Origin: Rallus limicola
Lineage: Eukaryota; Chordata; Aves; Gruiformes; Rallidae
Length of the DNA stretch: 64,000 nucleotides
Reading direction: 5' to 3'
Assembly (NCBI GenBank): GCA_022605955.1
Contig: JAKCOZ010000005.1
Coordinates: 55,134,750-55,198,749 of the forward strand
Position numbers and translations under genes: made by a program. Under the pieces are notes generated by a model, which made no database searches, had not been told where the DNA came from, and saw only the letters and a program-made list of their open reading frames with translations. This document shows, piece after piece, positions 36,396-49,490 of the stretch (position 1 is the stretch's first letter; each line of letters opens with the position of its first letter).

Positions 36396-38990
36396 CACAT
36401 TTCTGGGTTTGCTTCTGTTATTTGTGTGTGGTCTATCAGCATTTACAAGAAAGCAGATGGGTTCAAATCGTGGTCAGTGGAGACCTCCAGCAGCCTGAGA
36501 GCAGGTTGCTCAAAACAGCATGACCTCTCCTAGCCTCCAGTGGCACTGGAAGACCCTTGCATGAGTTGCTGTCCCACTTGGGTGTGAACATGAATCAGAA
36601 GATTGTCTGTTTTGTTGCCAGGAGCTTACTGGAAAGACACTGTTCATCTTCTGGTCATGTATGGTCACTCTGCTTCCTGGGAGTGGGGCTTTCAAAGTTT
36701 CCAGAGTGAGAAGGCTACAGAAGGGAATTTTATCAGTTAAACTGCTGGCTATTGATAGATTCCCAGAGCAGCAGATCTGAGATGATTTAACATCAGGAAT
36801 TGTATTTTGTCCTAAAAGGAACTCAATGAATCCAAGGATTTCAAAGCTTTTGGCAAACAGGAATTAAATCAGCAATTAATTAAGCTCCCCGGCGCTCCTG
36901 TTTGATAAACAAGAGATACATTATGATCAGCCAGTATTGCCAACTGCAGACATTCACAAACCATGAGTCCAGCTCCCCAAAATTATGAGATTGGCTTAAA
37001 AAAAAAAAAAATCATGAGATTAAAAACCCAAAAATTGTTGCATTTTCTTTATCCACCATCTGGCTTCTCAGCCTCTAGGGTAAACATGCCTCGTGTTTTC
37101 AGCTACAAGGGCTAGCCATTTACTTCGAAACATGAAAACTGAGATCCTTGTGCTTCATAATGACTCCGGCAGCTGAGGCTTTAGGAAAAATGCTAAACCA
37201 AAACCCCCCACCCCGAGATTCATTGTGAGAATCAGAAGACTTTGTGATACTGATGGCTTGTGAACGGAATGCTTTTGGCTCGGCAGCTCCTTCTGAAGGC
37301 AGCACCCCAGCATAAGAGCTGATAGGCAAGGAATTATGGAGGTGATCCTTCCTGATGGAGACAGCGGGAGGATGAAACAAGAGTTACAGAGGCAGGATGC
37401 TGTGTAGACCTTGCTGGAATTTAGCCAGGGCATGACAGATAAGCACATCATTCCCCATGAAAACTCTTTTGGGATTGTTAATTATTACAAGTGATGGTTT
37501 GCATCTCTCTGGAAGATGATTGCAGGCAGCACTACATCATCAAGCACTGGCTGAGGGGGGGACAATATCTCCATACCAAACCACGGATGTGTGAGTGCCA
37601 CCCCCAGAAACCTCACACTTCTCCTCTGGTTCTGCAGCCCTGACAGACAGTTTGTGTCAGGAAAATCCTGTCTCAGGCTGATCCTACTTAGCTTGAGAGA
37701 CAGGGCCATTTTGGTGACAGGGCTGGCAGCCACCGCATTACTGTCTGGAGAAGAATTTGCTCTGCAGTGGGAATGGCAAATTATCTGGAGGGAAAGTAGC
37801 TGCAGAAGGGCCATGGCTGGCCGAAACCAGGAAAACAGATTTCAAACTAATGTAAACAGCTTGGGTTTATCACCGGTTTCGCAGGTTCAAAAATAAATAT
37901 CATCGTTTCCCTGGTTCAAATGCTGGTTCTTTTCTACTGACACTTCAAAAATGTAGTTTTCCGGTGACCTTGAAAACCACTTAAAAATATATTTTTCAGT
38001 AATTTAAAAACCTGAGGTTAATAAAAGAGAATCAGAAAAAGAAAGTAACTTCCAGTTCTTTAAGCGGGTCTATTTTTCAAGGAAGAGAAGATGAACTTGC
38101 AGTCACCTGAGCATCCTGGCACATGTATTTTAGAGAAAACTAGTGCTAATGTCTTCACCGCAGCAGGATCCTTCTGGGCATCAAGAAGCCATTTTCTCCA
38201 AGGAAGAACATTATAGCTGTGCTTAGGATAGACTCTGATCTTTGCACCTAAACCTATTTAAAGTGACACTAAGGCCTTTTGTACTGCTATGAAATTACCT
38301 TGGGCCAGCGAGAGCACTGGCTGGCTGTGTACTCTCCTTTCCTCTGTGGAAATCGAAGCACAAACAGCTTGAGCAAGCTGTAGACAAATTCATGCAGTGA
38401 GCACCAGCCAGGGCTATTTTAGCAAAAATGATACAGCCTCTGGCCTGGGAAGCTCAGTGTTGCAGGGAATAGAGGTGATAAGGATGAGGGCTGGCCTTAT
38501 TCTTACGATTTTTCTGTAAGCAACTCTACTAGATGGACCTTCAGGCCAACCTACACATGGTCACTTGTGCTCTCCAGTCCCTCAGGATTCCATCCCCCAG
38601 CCCAGAGAAGCATCATCAGGAGGAGCTCCAAAAATACATGAGGCTGTGGGGTGGAAGAAGCAAGACAGGTGAAGAAAAATATCAGCTAACATGGGACCCA
38701 TGGACCTCAAGACACTGAACTCTGTTTGGGCCCATCTCCCTGCTTTTCAAGTAACATTTGCAGATTGAATAAAGCATTTCCAAGGGTTATGCTAAATAGG
38801 TATCTGGGGCTCAGTAATTAATGTCAACATCCATAAATGCTGTTGTTTCTCACTCTGGTAGTGTCCATGCCCTGACGATAGAACCAAGTACCTTATCAAG
38901 TTGCCTGCTTTCTCCAAAAGATGTACCAGCAGGTCATGTGTAGGTTAAATATTGCAGCTCTCAGGAGCTATTTTATCCTGTGTGCAAACC
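36395..38990. other. Intergenic, no gene seen
   Basis: Short unrelated open frames. The stretch 36860-36960 (CAGCAATTAATTAAGC, CTGTTTGATAAACAAGAG) and the AT-rich part at 37880-38070 could be regulatory. Otherwise I recognise nothing. Confidence 0.5.
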
Positions 38991-39810
38991 TGGTTTATAA
39001 AGCTTATCAAGAGAGGCTTGGTATCACAGTTTAGTACTCATAATTAATCCTGGAGACAGCACGGATTTAGGTTCATTGGGGCTGACTTCAAATTAAAAAG
39101 TCACTATTAGCATGTGAAACAGACACCATATGTTATGTATTAACACCATAGATGTTACAGAATGTTGTGTATTTCTCATTTCAAGTAAGGTAGCTATAGA
39201 TACCTCCTTTTCAGCAGACAGTAGTTGGGTTGTCGGTCTATATTTCTCTTACACAAAGTAGTCTCCATTACGGATGGTGGGAGATGTCTTTACAGAGATC
39301 GCTATGCCTGGATCCATATAGATAAAGTCCTTGTTTACACAATCATTTATATTTGTATATATAAAATTATACTTCTCAGTATGTGTGTTTCAGACACTAT
39401 TATTGCAGTTAAAATACACCACCCATCAGTAGACATTAACATACCCAGCGAAGAGAAATGTCATCCATATATATAGCAAAATAACACGTACAAATAACTC
39501 AGAATACAGAGGGAAGTGCTGTGTAAGGATGTATTTAGCAGTATCCCATAAAACCTCATTGTACTGGGAGTTAATGCGACGTTCTCAGCGTCTTCAGACG
39601 TCTGAAATTTGAGTTTTAAGTTTTTTTGCACAATCACAGCCAACGTAAAATGCAGCAGGAAATCGCCATTAGTCAAATGCGTTCGTCTAATCCCACTGCA
39701 AAATGGAGCTTTTTCATTTTTATCCTGCCACGGGTTAGTTTGTGATTTCATATGTCAGATACATCAATTCTGCCAAGGAGAGAAGATGGGCAAGAACAAA
39801 TTAAAAATAT
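38980..39810. promoter_or_regulatory. Candidate enhancer region with OTX sites
   Basis: Complex AT-rich DNA with TAATCC at 39045-39050 and 39688-39693. A perfect 14 bp palindrome, TTCAGACGTCTGAA, lies at 39593-39606. The densest part is 39540-39790 (GGGAGTTAATGCGACG, TCGCCATTAGTCAAATGCG, TTTGTGATTTCATATG). No coding frame fits a known protein. Confidence 0.42.
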
Positions 39811-39999
39811 AGACTCCTTTGCTTCGGGGGAAGTAGAGAGGGCAGGTCTTTGTAGAGAACAGTCATAATGATCTCATTTAAGAGAGTTTCTGGGTTTGAT
39901 TCTCTGCTGCCCTTCCTCATAGTTAATCACTCCCTGGCAAATTGAGGGCCTAACCAGTAAATCCCAATGAATAAGTACTCACTCTGCTGAGATTGCACA

Positions 40000-40472
40000 G
40001 GGAGAGCGTGTGCATCTGGAATATTGTGTGCAGTGCTGGGCTCCCTGGGTCAAGAAGGACAGGGAGCTACTGGAGAGGGGACGAAAAGGGTCTCTGGAGA
40101 AGATGAGAAGACCAGAACATCTCTCTGACTAAGAGAGGCTGAGGGATTTGGGGCTTTATAGCCTAGAGAAGAGAAAAAAAAGAAAGGGGGTTCTTATCAA
40201 TGCTGATAGATACTTGAGGAGCGGTGGCCAGGAGGATGGGCCAGTGTGTGTTCAGTGGTGCCCAGGGACAGGACAAGGGGCCATGGGCACAGATTGGAAT
40301 AGAGGAAGTTCCACCTAACCCTGAGGATGAACTTCTTTGCTGTGAGGGTGGCAGAGCCCTGGACCAGGCTGCCCTGTGCAGCCTACTCAAGGTGATCCTG
40401 CTCTGGCAGGGGCCTCGGACTAAACGATCTCCAGAAGTCCCTTCCAACCCCAAACATTCTGGGATTCTATGA
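40000..40472 (+). mobile_element. CR1 LINE fragment, about 470 bp
   Basis: From GCATCTGGAATATTGTGTGC through GGACAAGGGGCCATGGGC, GGAAGTTCCACCTAACC, GTGATCCTGCTCTGGCAGG and CCCTTCCAACCCC to the tail TGGGATTCTATGA. The longest well-preserved copy in the window together with 34261-34712. Confidence 0.95.
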
Positions 40473-40739
40473 GTGCAAGCAGGGAGACATCAGCCCATGT
40501 CCTCCAACACGTTCACACCAGGGAAGACAGCACCAACTGGTCACCAATGGGAAAACCTGCCATTTCCATCCTTTGTCCTTCCTGTCCTCATCTCGCTGTT
40601 TCTCACTCTCTCCCACTTTCTTCTTTCTAACTCTCTCCCTTTGCTCACACAACCACTGCGATAAATACAGCAACAGCCCCTCTCCTCCCAGAGCCTCATG
40701 CTTGGGAGGATATGAGCGTGTGCCACACTCTGCTTGCCC

Positions 40740-41240
40740 GTTTGTCTTAAGGTAATTATTTCTAATGGCTGTTGTTGTTTTTCCTGCAGAAACTGTAATA
40801 TAGCCCCTTTTGTATCATTGGCTGAAGCCTGTCGTTTCTGTAAGAAAAACAATAGGCCCACAGATTAGGACTGCATATTATGGCTCTACTAGCACAGCAG
40901 GCTCTTGGTATTGGTACCAATCCTATCAATTCCTGGCACCCTTCCCCCTTTACTCCTGGTAATTAATCTTTTCATGAATGTTGTCAGGTTTCGAGCCATT
41001 TCATTAAGTTTCTGGTTCCTACATTTATGTAACTCGCCGCATCTCTCATCCGCTCCATCGGCTGGAGAGATACAGAGAGGCATGATGCTGGGAGGGAGGT
41101 GGGTTCGCTCTCCTCCTTGTTCCTCCTCTCCTCAGAACACGCCATCCTGTAAATGAAGTCACACGCTGATGACAGACAAGTAGCCGCGCGCTGCAGACAG
41201 CCTGGAAGGGGCAAAATTGAGCCATCAAAAATGAGGAAAA
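40740..41240. promoter_or_regulatory. Strong candidate conserved enhancer
   Basis: Long, complex, repeat-free block: AAGGTAATTATTTCTAATGG, CAGATTAGGACTGCATATTA, TGGTAATTAATCTTTTCATG, CATTTCATTAAGTTTC, then CpG-containing ACTCGCCGCATCTCTCATCC. The mix of homeodomain, POU-like and GC-containing motifs without coding bias is typical of vertebrate developmental enhancers. Conservation was not tested. Confidence 0.48.
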
Positions 41241-41689
41241 GCCCCTGTGAATGAAGTTCGTGGAACATGATGCCCGTCTCCCATATGGACGTGTGTACCA
41301 GGGGGCTGATAGGAAAGGGCTTTGCACTTTTTGCAGCGTAAAACACTTTTCACATAAAACATCGTGGATTTCTTAAAGCAAGGACAGCATTTTGGGACAA
41401 TCAGCTCCTCCTGCCATACACCGATGCTCTTCTTTCCTCCTCCTTGATAAACCTCCACCCCACCTCCTACAAAATTCACCAAGTTTTCAAACCATTCCTA
41501 AAAAAGCAGGGGGCTTTTTGGGTAGGGAAAGGGGGTGTAAAGCCGCTGGTGTTGCTCCAGACTGTTATTCCTGGTTTTGAAAGGGAGTCAGACCCGATGG
41601 TTGCAGACAGCATGAGGCTGCGGCGTGCATATTCGTAGGGCGCAGCAGCGGGGTGAGAGACAAAAGCTTGTATTCCCAGCCCTGCCTCA

Positions 41690-41815
41690 AGTGACCTTGT
41701 GCAACCTCTTAATTACTGCAATTACTTGCCTCCTGAGATGACATTATTAGGCCGTGCTCGGTAATAAGGGCTGTGAAGTTCACAGAATTATTCATGCCGG
41801 TTGTTGAAAGAGCAG
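41690..41815. promoter_or_regulatory. Candidate regulatory block
   Basis: CTCTTAATTACTGCAATTAC, GACATTATTAGGCCGTGC, CGGTAATAAGGGC and GAATTATTCATGCCGG motifs within 110 bp; repeat-free. Confidence 0.4.
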
Positions 41816-44800
41816 CGAGTAAAACACCCGGCCATCTTCTGGCTTCCAAACCAGCTCGGGGTCAAAAGGGGATGGCCGCTGGCTCTTCTCGGAAGCTCAG
41901 AGTCGGTGGTGTCTGGCAGTTTTACGTTTGGGGCTGGGATTTCTGCAGCGTGGCATCTGCACCGCTTCGCTGAGGGCGTGCCAAGAGCAACGCCGCAACG
42001 TGGTCGCACCTAAAGAGGGTTCGCTGGGGATGGAAAACAGTAACTGTCCCCCTCCTTCAGCACTGCCCATCTGCCAAATTCCCTGTTTCTCCCCTCCAAA
42101 TCAAACGTGTGCTCTCCGAAATGGTAAAAGAGTAATTCTAAAATACGAAAGGGTTAAAACTGACAGCTGCTGAAGCCAATTTTTAGCATTAGTGACACTA
42201 ATTCAAGACTCCAAAAGGGTAGGGCATTTTGCTGTCCTTGGGAAAAAAAGAGGAGAAGAAGAAAGAAAAAAAAACCCCAAACAAAAAACCCCCAAACCAA
42301 ACAACTAAAACCAGAAAGAACTGCAGAATTCACCCTAAGGCAGAGAATAAACATCAAGGATCTCAAGTGAAGTATTTAGTTATTGAGAAGCAACAGCAAC
42401 TGAAAATAGGAGACTAAATGGGAAAAAAAATAAATTCAACAGCCTTAACAGTAATCATTGCTACCTGCAAGGAGAGATGTAACTGCACGTGCCAGTAGCT
42501 GGGATAGAGCAACCAGCCCTCCTGCCTTGATGCCTGCACCATGTGTGAAAGCGTGGCTGTTGCTGAACACCTTCTGTTTCTGTTGTGGTCAGTTTTGACC
42601 TGGAGGTCTCCTGGTTTGGCTGAAACACGATATAAGGATGCCAACCCTCCTCATGACCAGCTGTAATCCAAGCTGTGGTTCTCCAGGTCTGGAGGAGGGC
42701 TGCAGTCCTTCGTTCTCCAGGCTGATTTGAGGAGGGCAGGATGGTTTTTCTTGTTCCCAATGCTCTGTCTGCCCAGACACACCCTGGTGCAGGGACCCAC
42801 TGGGGACATGGGACATCCCTGGGGCAGCTCCGCTGCTCAGGTTCCCCCACTTAGCATCGCTGCAGAAATAGCGACTGGTGCTGAATGGCTTGTCTGGGGA
42901 AGAGGTGGAGGGAAGTATGGGTCAAAAGAGCTAAGTGGAGAAGGGTGTGTTTGGCTTATCCCCATGGGCAGGGATGTCAGTCTGTCCTCTATAGCAGGTC
43001 TGGATATGGAGGGGCCATGGAAAAATTCATCACTGTGATTTCAGAGTGCCAAGGTAGGCAAACAGGAGGGGAGAAGCACAAGGCACTCGCTGTGGGCTGC
43101 AGGGAGAGTTTTGGTACCTTTTTATTCCCTTGTGAATAATTCAACGCTCTGCATGTGCATTTGGTTGAGCTCTTCACCACCACCGCAGCCCAAGGGAGAA
43201 ACCCTGCCCTCCCTCCAACATCTGCCTGGCAATTGCATACGCTACATCACTGGGATTTTCTTTCTGTTGGGGTTTTGGTGGCTATTTTTATTTGTCCACT
43301 GACACCTCTGTAATAGAGGAGGCAAAATATTTTCATTATCCTCTCCCCAGAACGTGAAAATCTTCAAAGAAGAGGTAGGAGGGAGGTTAGCTCCTCCAGC
43401 CTCATTTCCCTACCGCTGCTGTTCCTTGGCTGTTCATCACAAAATGAGCCCACACGCCCATTGCATCGTGGCATCGAGCCTGTTGTATGTTTTGCTTTTC
43501 TTCTTTTTTTTTCTCCTTTTCTTCTTTTTTTTTTTTGGGGGGGTAAAATTATTTCACGTTGCTAAACCTGGCGATTATTCCATGCTGTTTAAACTATATT
43601 TGTAGTCTTTGATCATACATAAGTAGACTGAAGTAAACTGCTGATAGACTGAAGATATTGTTCTCAGCGTTTCTCCTCTTGCTTTGTTCATTACATTATG
43701 CCTATAAGCTTGCATAAAATGTTCATTGTGGCAAGGTGCCTTTGCTATTAAATCTGGCAGTGCTACGTGTTTTTATGAACTGTAGTTCATTCACAAATGG
43801 AGTGATTAGGTAATCTATGCCAGTGTCTATGGGTGTATTTTGCACACAACATGGACACACACAACACACAATTACACGCACCCCAAACACATACTTATCC
43901 ATAGAAACAGAGGGACCAAACCATCACATCCAATTTATGTTTATAAAATACTTATAATCCAGTTTCTAGGGCTCATTCTCAAACTAAAATCTAGTTGACC
44001 ATGGACATACTTTGCTGCCTTGACAGCTATCCCAAAAGCAGAGAGACACAATGCCAGGTAGCAACGTCCAGGCCAGGATTCCAAGGCAAGACACAAACAA
44101 AAGCCCAGGATACCCTATGTGACACCTGTGTGACTCCTTATCATTGGTATTGTTACTTATAAGGAGGCAGAGAAGTTAAAAGGACACCGGCTTCATGTGG
44201 TGAGGAGACAGGATGTAGGAGGTGGTTCATGGTGCTGGAACCCTGCCCTGGTTCCTGCATCATTTATAAACCCCATGCATTAGGATATGGCCAAGCTAGA
44301 GGTTTGGGTTCTTTTTCAAAGAGAAGAGGTATCTAACCCCACCGATTACCCTTGTTTGGTGGGAGACAGATGTCTTGTTTGTGGGTTTTTCTGAAAATCA
44401 CAGCTAGCCACGCCACCAAGTAATTAAAAAACTGTCCATGTGCAGGACGTGGGGAAGCTTCTCATCAGCCTTGACTCTTCCACACCTGTACATCTATGTG
44501 TGCAGTACATAAAGGTGTGATTTGTGTATGGTTCCTCCATCACTCCAATATATCTTCATCCTACCTTTTTTGTGTCCTTTGTAATCTAAATTATTCTAGT
44601 TACTACTAATGAGAGAGGAAAAAAAATCCATTATTTTTCTCCTAAACAATAGCGATCCTCCCATTCCAGCTCTAATCCATTTGAATAGGGCAAGTGAAAT
44701 AGGAGGGCAGATATCATACATGATGACAAGAAGCTGCTGAACTACATCCCCTTGAGTGGGGTGACTGGGGGAGGCCCCAGAGCCATGCCTGAACAGGACA

Positions 44801-46275
44801 CCAGGTAGTTCTTCCAACCTGTGAAGACAATAATCAACAGTAGCTTCAGAGAGTGTCAGGAGAAGAGTGGCATCATGTGAGCATCAATCTCAACTGAAAC
44901 TATAGCTTTCAGACGTGACATCTTCAAGAAAACACTGTGCAACTCAGCACTCAAAGCTCCTGTTCCTATAGTAGCCACCATCCCTACTAGTGACAACATC
45001 TGACCAACCTGCACTGACAGGAAGGATCTCTTCAACTGCCAAGAGGAGGAGAAAGAAGATGAATGGGCAGGTGATGGTGCTGTACCATACCTGAACAATG
45101 ACCATGGGAAAACATTGTCCTCACCAGGACAGCCTGGGATCTGGCAACAGCTCTGTGAGAAGCTGAGTAAAGCTGTGGGAGTGCCTCAACTGGGGAAGGC
45201 TCAGCGGGGTGTGGCAGGTGAATATATATTCCATCCTACCTGCAACATGCAGCCACCTACGATGGGAAGTCCAACTCCAAGGGCACCTCTAGCCCACCCA
45301 GGCCCAACAGCTCCGTTCTTTCTCCTCCATGTATAGGTTCTGTGAGCCAACATCTGGGACTGTCCACTCCAAGGGATTTCCCCTTGACAGCTTCTTTTTC
45401 AGGCAAGGTGGGACCGTGCTGTTGGAGAGCTGCTTCTTTGTCACCTGCAAGGGGCTTTGTCACCCATAAATGGCTTCATTTTGATGTGTGGGGCAACTGA
45501 TATTCTGTGATGGGTTCCAGTAATCCAGCTTGCACCCTGCAAGTTGCATTTTAAGCCCCCAAACTCTTCCTTGGAAGGCATCTTCTCTTCCTAGCCTTGG
45601 TAAATACAGTGTCCAATTGCAAAATGCTGATATTGTGCAGCATGGAAAAGGCTTTTTTCCCCCTGAGTTTTATAATATACAATTGATTATACACCATTTT
45701 TCTCTCCTTCTGAAACCTGCACAATTGGACTCGTGTTGCCAGAAGAACCTGCTGTTACCCAGCCCCAGGGAGAAGAAACAGAGAACAGGAAGAAAACCAT
45801 GTTTTAAAGCTCTTAAAAGTTTTTTTAAAAAAAAACATTTCTCTAGAAAACATCTTGCAGTTCTATGTACCAGCGGCCTCACGATTGTCACACGGTATCA
45901 GGGCCACCACAGCAGTCTATGTGTACTTCTGTGTAACCATTTCCAGTCAGAAATGAGCTTGCTGCCCTCCCTCTTCCAGGCAACCACTGCCTTTCATGCT
46001 CAGGAGCATGGGTTGCACCCCACAATCTGCCAAGTTGAGGGACACAACGTTCCTCAGTGAACAAGAATTATCTGGGAACCAAATGAAACTCAAGGCAGGA
46101 ATGGGCTTGTCAAATCCCATCTTCCTGCAGGGTTTGCCTCACGGTTTGGAGGCTGTGGAAGAACAGAGGGTGTCCAACAGCAGAGGCATGGATGGCAGAA
46201 GAGAGAAAAAATCAAGCCAGAGATATGCCTCAGAGATGATATTTTTAGCTACTGTGGCACAAAGCTTGGGTTCAA
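41815..46275. other. Intergenic, no gene seen
   Basis: Short unrelated open frames only, with an A/C-rich tract at 42265-42315 and T/G runs at 43500-43540. I see no recognisable exon, repeat element or RNA gene. A 176-codon frame at 45530-46060 has no family resemblance and is not called. Confidence 0.5.
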
Positions 46276-46277
46276 AA

Positions 46278-46472
46278 CTTGGTGACACACTGGAACAGGT
46301 TGCTCAAGGGAGTTGTGGATGCCCCTTCCTTGTGAGTGTTCAAAGCCAGGTTGGATGGGGCTTTGAGCAACCTGGGTTGGTGGAAGGTGTCCCTGCACAT
46401 AGTAGGGGGTTGGAACAAGATGATTTCTAAGGTCCCTTTCAACCCAAACCAGCCTGTGATTCTATGATTCAT
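46278..46472 (+). mobile_element. CR1 LINE 3' fragment
   Basis: CTGGAACAGGTTGCTCAAGG, CAAAGCCAGGTTGGATGGGG, GGAAGGTGTCCCTGC, TTTCAACCCAAACCAGCCTG and tail TGATTCTATGATTC. Confidence 0.93.
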
Positions 46473-46474
46473 GC

Positions 46475-47825
46475 TTCCTCAGCAGACTAGTCTGGCTTCA
46501 CAGCACCATGGTGCACCACGTGAAGCTGTTAGTTGGGGCCCTGGGAGCAGATTAGCCAACCAGTGGTGGCCACACTGGAATTCACCAGCCTAGCACTGCT
46601 GATGTGGATCTACATCCTCCAGGTCCTGAGATGTCCTGGCCAGCACAAAGCTCTGTACTCTCTGTATCTCACCACAATTGCTTAGTGCAGATGGGCCAAG
46701 AAAGAGCAAGAATGCAGTAGGAGAGGTGGTATGATTCACCCGGATGAGCACGGAAGGAGCCCGCAGGGTATTTCTTGGACTGACAGAACTGCATCACAGG
46801 TCAAAGTCCATCGTCCCCGGAGGTGGCAGGTTGGCTGGATGTCCTTGCACAGCTGTATCCAGTCTCAGGAGCACAGAGTAGCTCTGGCTCTGCCAGTAGC
46901 AGTAACTGGGACCAGGACCGCTCCTGGCTCTGCGCAGCAATCATATAGCATGTAGAATATACACACATACGTGACCACTGGCAGCTCTGCTCCCAGCGGG
47001 GCTGAGTTAGATCCACCTTGCCATACAGCCCCTGTCTGCATCCTGCTGATACAAAGACTCAGGTGAATAATCCTCACTGAGCACCAGGTGAGCTGAGTTT
47101 AACAGCTGGTGGAAAGGGTTTGAGCCTCCAAATACTTCTGAGGGGAAAGAGGAGGATGCTAAAAATACTAAAAAACCCCCTGAAACCAAACTAAAACAAC
47201 AACCTCCCTCACTGACCTTATTAACATAGACAGGAGTGTGTCAAACAGGAGCCATCCTTTCCAGTGAGAAGGTGGGATCAGTGTTTGGGTGGTTATTGCT
47301 GATTATCCCTTTAGATGTACGAAAAAGGAACCTAACATAGAGACAGTTTATAAGACCCACTCCTGCCTTCCTAGCTGTGAGCATGTCCGTGGCCAGAAGC
47401 CCTCTAACTATCCTCTTAATCACAATTAGGTGTAAGTATATATGCACATACACCATCCTTCCGAGCTGTGAACTTTTCCATGGCTAGAAGCCTCTAAACT
47501 GCTGTCCAGTCATGATGATGTTGAAATACAGACACACTAAATAAATATATATATTGCTCAAGGGAAAAAAAAAAAAGTCCAAGATTTTCTCTGCTCTTAA
47601 TTTTTTTTAGACTATTCTACCCTATAAATCATTAGGATTTCCCAAATTACTGCCATGTAGATAAGCATTGCAACAGTCTTTGCACATCCCAGTCTCCCCA
47701 CTCAAGAAGGTAAAAACACATTTATGTGAGGGTTTTTTTTCCCCCTGATTGAGAAATGCTAAGCAATTGGGAAGGAGCAGTAAATACACGCTGCTGGTAC
47801 ACAGAGTAGCCTCCCGAAAAGGATT
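46475..47825. other. Intergenic, no gene seen
   Basis: No coding or repeat feature is recognised beyond short A runs (about 47565) and an AT-rich stretch near 47540. Confidence 0.5.
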
Positions 47826-47829
47826 TCAG

Positions 47830-47940
47830 GGTTGAATCCTGTCTCTGTTTACACTGTGTAAAATCAGGTGTAACTCCAGTAAAGCTAATCGAGGTAGTTC
47901 GGTGTCAAACCCATGTGGATAAAAGGATCAGGCCCTCTAA
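47830..47940. repeat. Probable ancient amniote interspersed repeat
   Basis: The order GTTTACACTGTGTAAAATC, AGGTGTAACTCCAGTAAAGC, then GGATCAGGCCCT at the end resembles an old interspersed repeat of sauropsid genomes. Its consensus carries GTTACACTGGTGTAAATC, GAGTAACTCC and a TCTGGCCC end, partly palindromic. I recall the pattern rather than its library name, so the family is left open. Confidence 0.4.
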
Positions 47941-48336
47941 GCTTTAAAGTTATGAGTCTTTTCAAACTGCAGATCTACTGTCAACATTTCAGTGATTACT
48001 TCTCTTTTTTTTTTTCCCCCAACACACAAACATAAAATAGTAACAAGATTATCAGATTAAAGAGCCAAAGAACAGCCAGTTTATTATACTCTTGCATCTA
48101 AAACTCTCCAATCTTAGAGGTTTCCTTCCTACTTGGCATCTTGAAGGGGAGAGATGGCTATGTTTGGTTTTATTATTTTATTTTTAATGGCAGCCTAGCA
48201 TAGCTATGCAGGAAAATAAAACAGCCACAATATTATGAATTGCATGGTGCAGTCAGTGAGAAAAAAAATACTCCCAGCTCCCCCCCAAACCAAGCCTTCT
48301 GAACATTTCAACTTAAAAAAGAATTTTAATAATAAT

Positions 48337-48377
48337 TTAAATTATTATTATTGTTATTATTGTTATTATTATTATTT
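48337..48377. repeat. (ATT)n/(GTT)n microsatellite
   Basis: TTATTATTG-type trinucleotide repeat ending in a T run; followed at 48485-48510 by a C-rich/CA stretch. Confidence 0.88.
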
Positions 48378-48559
48378 TTTCTGCCAGTCCCCATGAAGAA
48401 GAAATGACAGGACCTACTGAATGAAAAGGACAGAACTGTTTAAAGCTAAAAATGTGCTGCATTCCTTCCGGGAGAGGGGAAATTCCCCCCCCCCTCCCCC
48501 CCACACACACCCAACTCCACAACCCACCACCTCTGCACCGGTATAAATTATTTAAATCA

Positions 48560-49490
48560 GCGATGATTTGTGTTAAGGGTCTTGAACAGATTGCATAACT
48601 GTTGCACAACTAATGTGTACAAGTGTGTCACTAATTTAATTTTAATTTTACTGTATGAGTTTGTATAAGATCCCCCAGCTGTCATGTGCTCATCATCTGT
48701 CACAGAACTATCACTAAGCCATGCTGGGCTAAGACAGGATTATAAACGATGAACTGCCATGTGCTCTAAATCTTCTTATTTGCCTAGCCTGGAAGGTATG
48801 CCCTGTAAAATTTGATTGGCAGCGTGCTCTATTCTGTCAATTGACTTTGAAGGCCTTTTCTATTGGCGCTTTGAGCGGATCTCAGTAGCTGTATTGACTG
48901 TCACCTGCTGACTCCAGCACGTGCCTGACCTCAGCCCCGCGCCGCCACCGCCGAGGCTCCTTCCCACTCGTCGCCGCGTCGCGGGGCCGGCTCGCTCCGG
49001 TGGCACGTGCGCCACATAAGGGCATATGGCTGCCCCGTCGTATGCAGAATAGAATAACTGAAGCCAAGCAGCCCCGCACTGTTATTACAGCAGATGGGGG
49101 AAGCGTGGCATTCAATATTAAGACAGATGCCACCTCCTTATTCCACCTGTCTGGAACTTGGACATGGGACAGAATGAACTGTCTGCCTAATAATTAAGGA
49201 AACAAAGACCGCATTTATGAAGCTCAGCAGAGCACCGTATCTGCGGAGCACGCACAGATATAATTGTCGACTATAACAATAAGGAAACGTAGAGCACTGC
49301 TCATCAGATGTTCAGATACGTACACACAATTACAGTAGGAAACTGTACTGTTCCCAGCTGCTTTTGTAGTCTTTTATTTAGGCTGGTTGTGTATTAAATT
49401 AAACGGGAGGAACGAGTTGGCTGGCATTATTACTATTATAAATAACGCTTTAAAATTACAGTGAAGTTCCTTAAATAACAAAGCGCCCAC
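48560..49490. promoter_or_regulatory. Strong candidate long conserved enhancer cluster
   Basis: About 900 bp of complex sequence with no interspersed repeat. It includes TAATTTAATTTTAATTTTAC, an OTX-type GGATTA at 48737-48742, AAAATTTGATTGGCAGCG, CTATTGGCGCTTTGAGCGG, a short CpG-rich core (48920-49020), CTGCCTAATAATTAAGG, AGATATAATTGTCGAC, and TATTAAATTAAACGGG. The combination of AT-rich homeodomain sites and a CpG-rich core is what large vertebrate enhancers look like. Short open frames here have no family resemblance. Confidence 0.5.

Noticed and set aside
45530..46060. 176-codon plus-strand open frame
   Set aside because: No recognisable family, no splice context and no codon pattern; ordinary chance frame in AT-mixed DNA.
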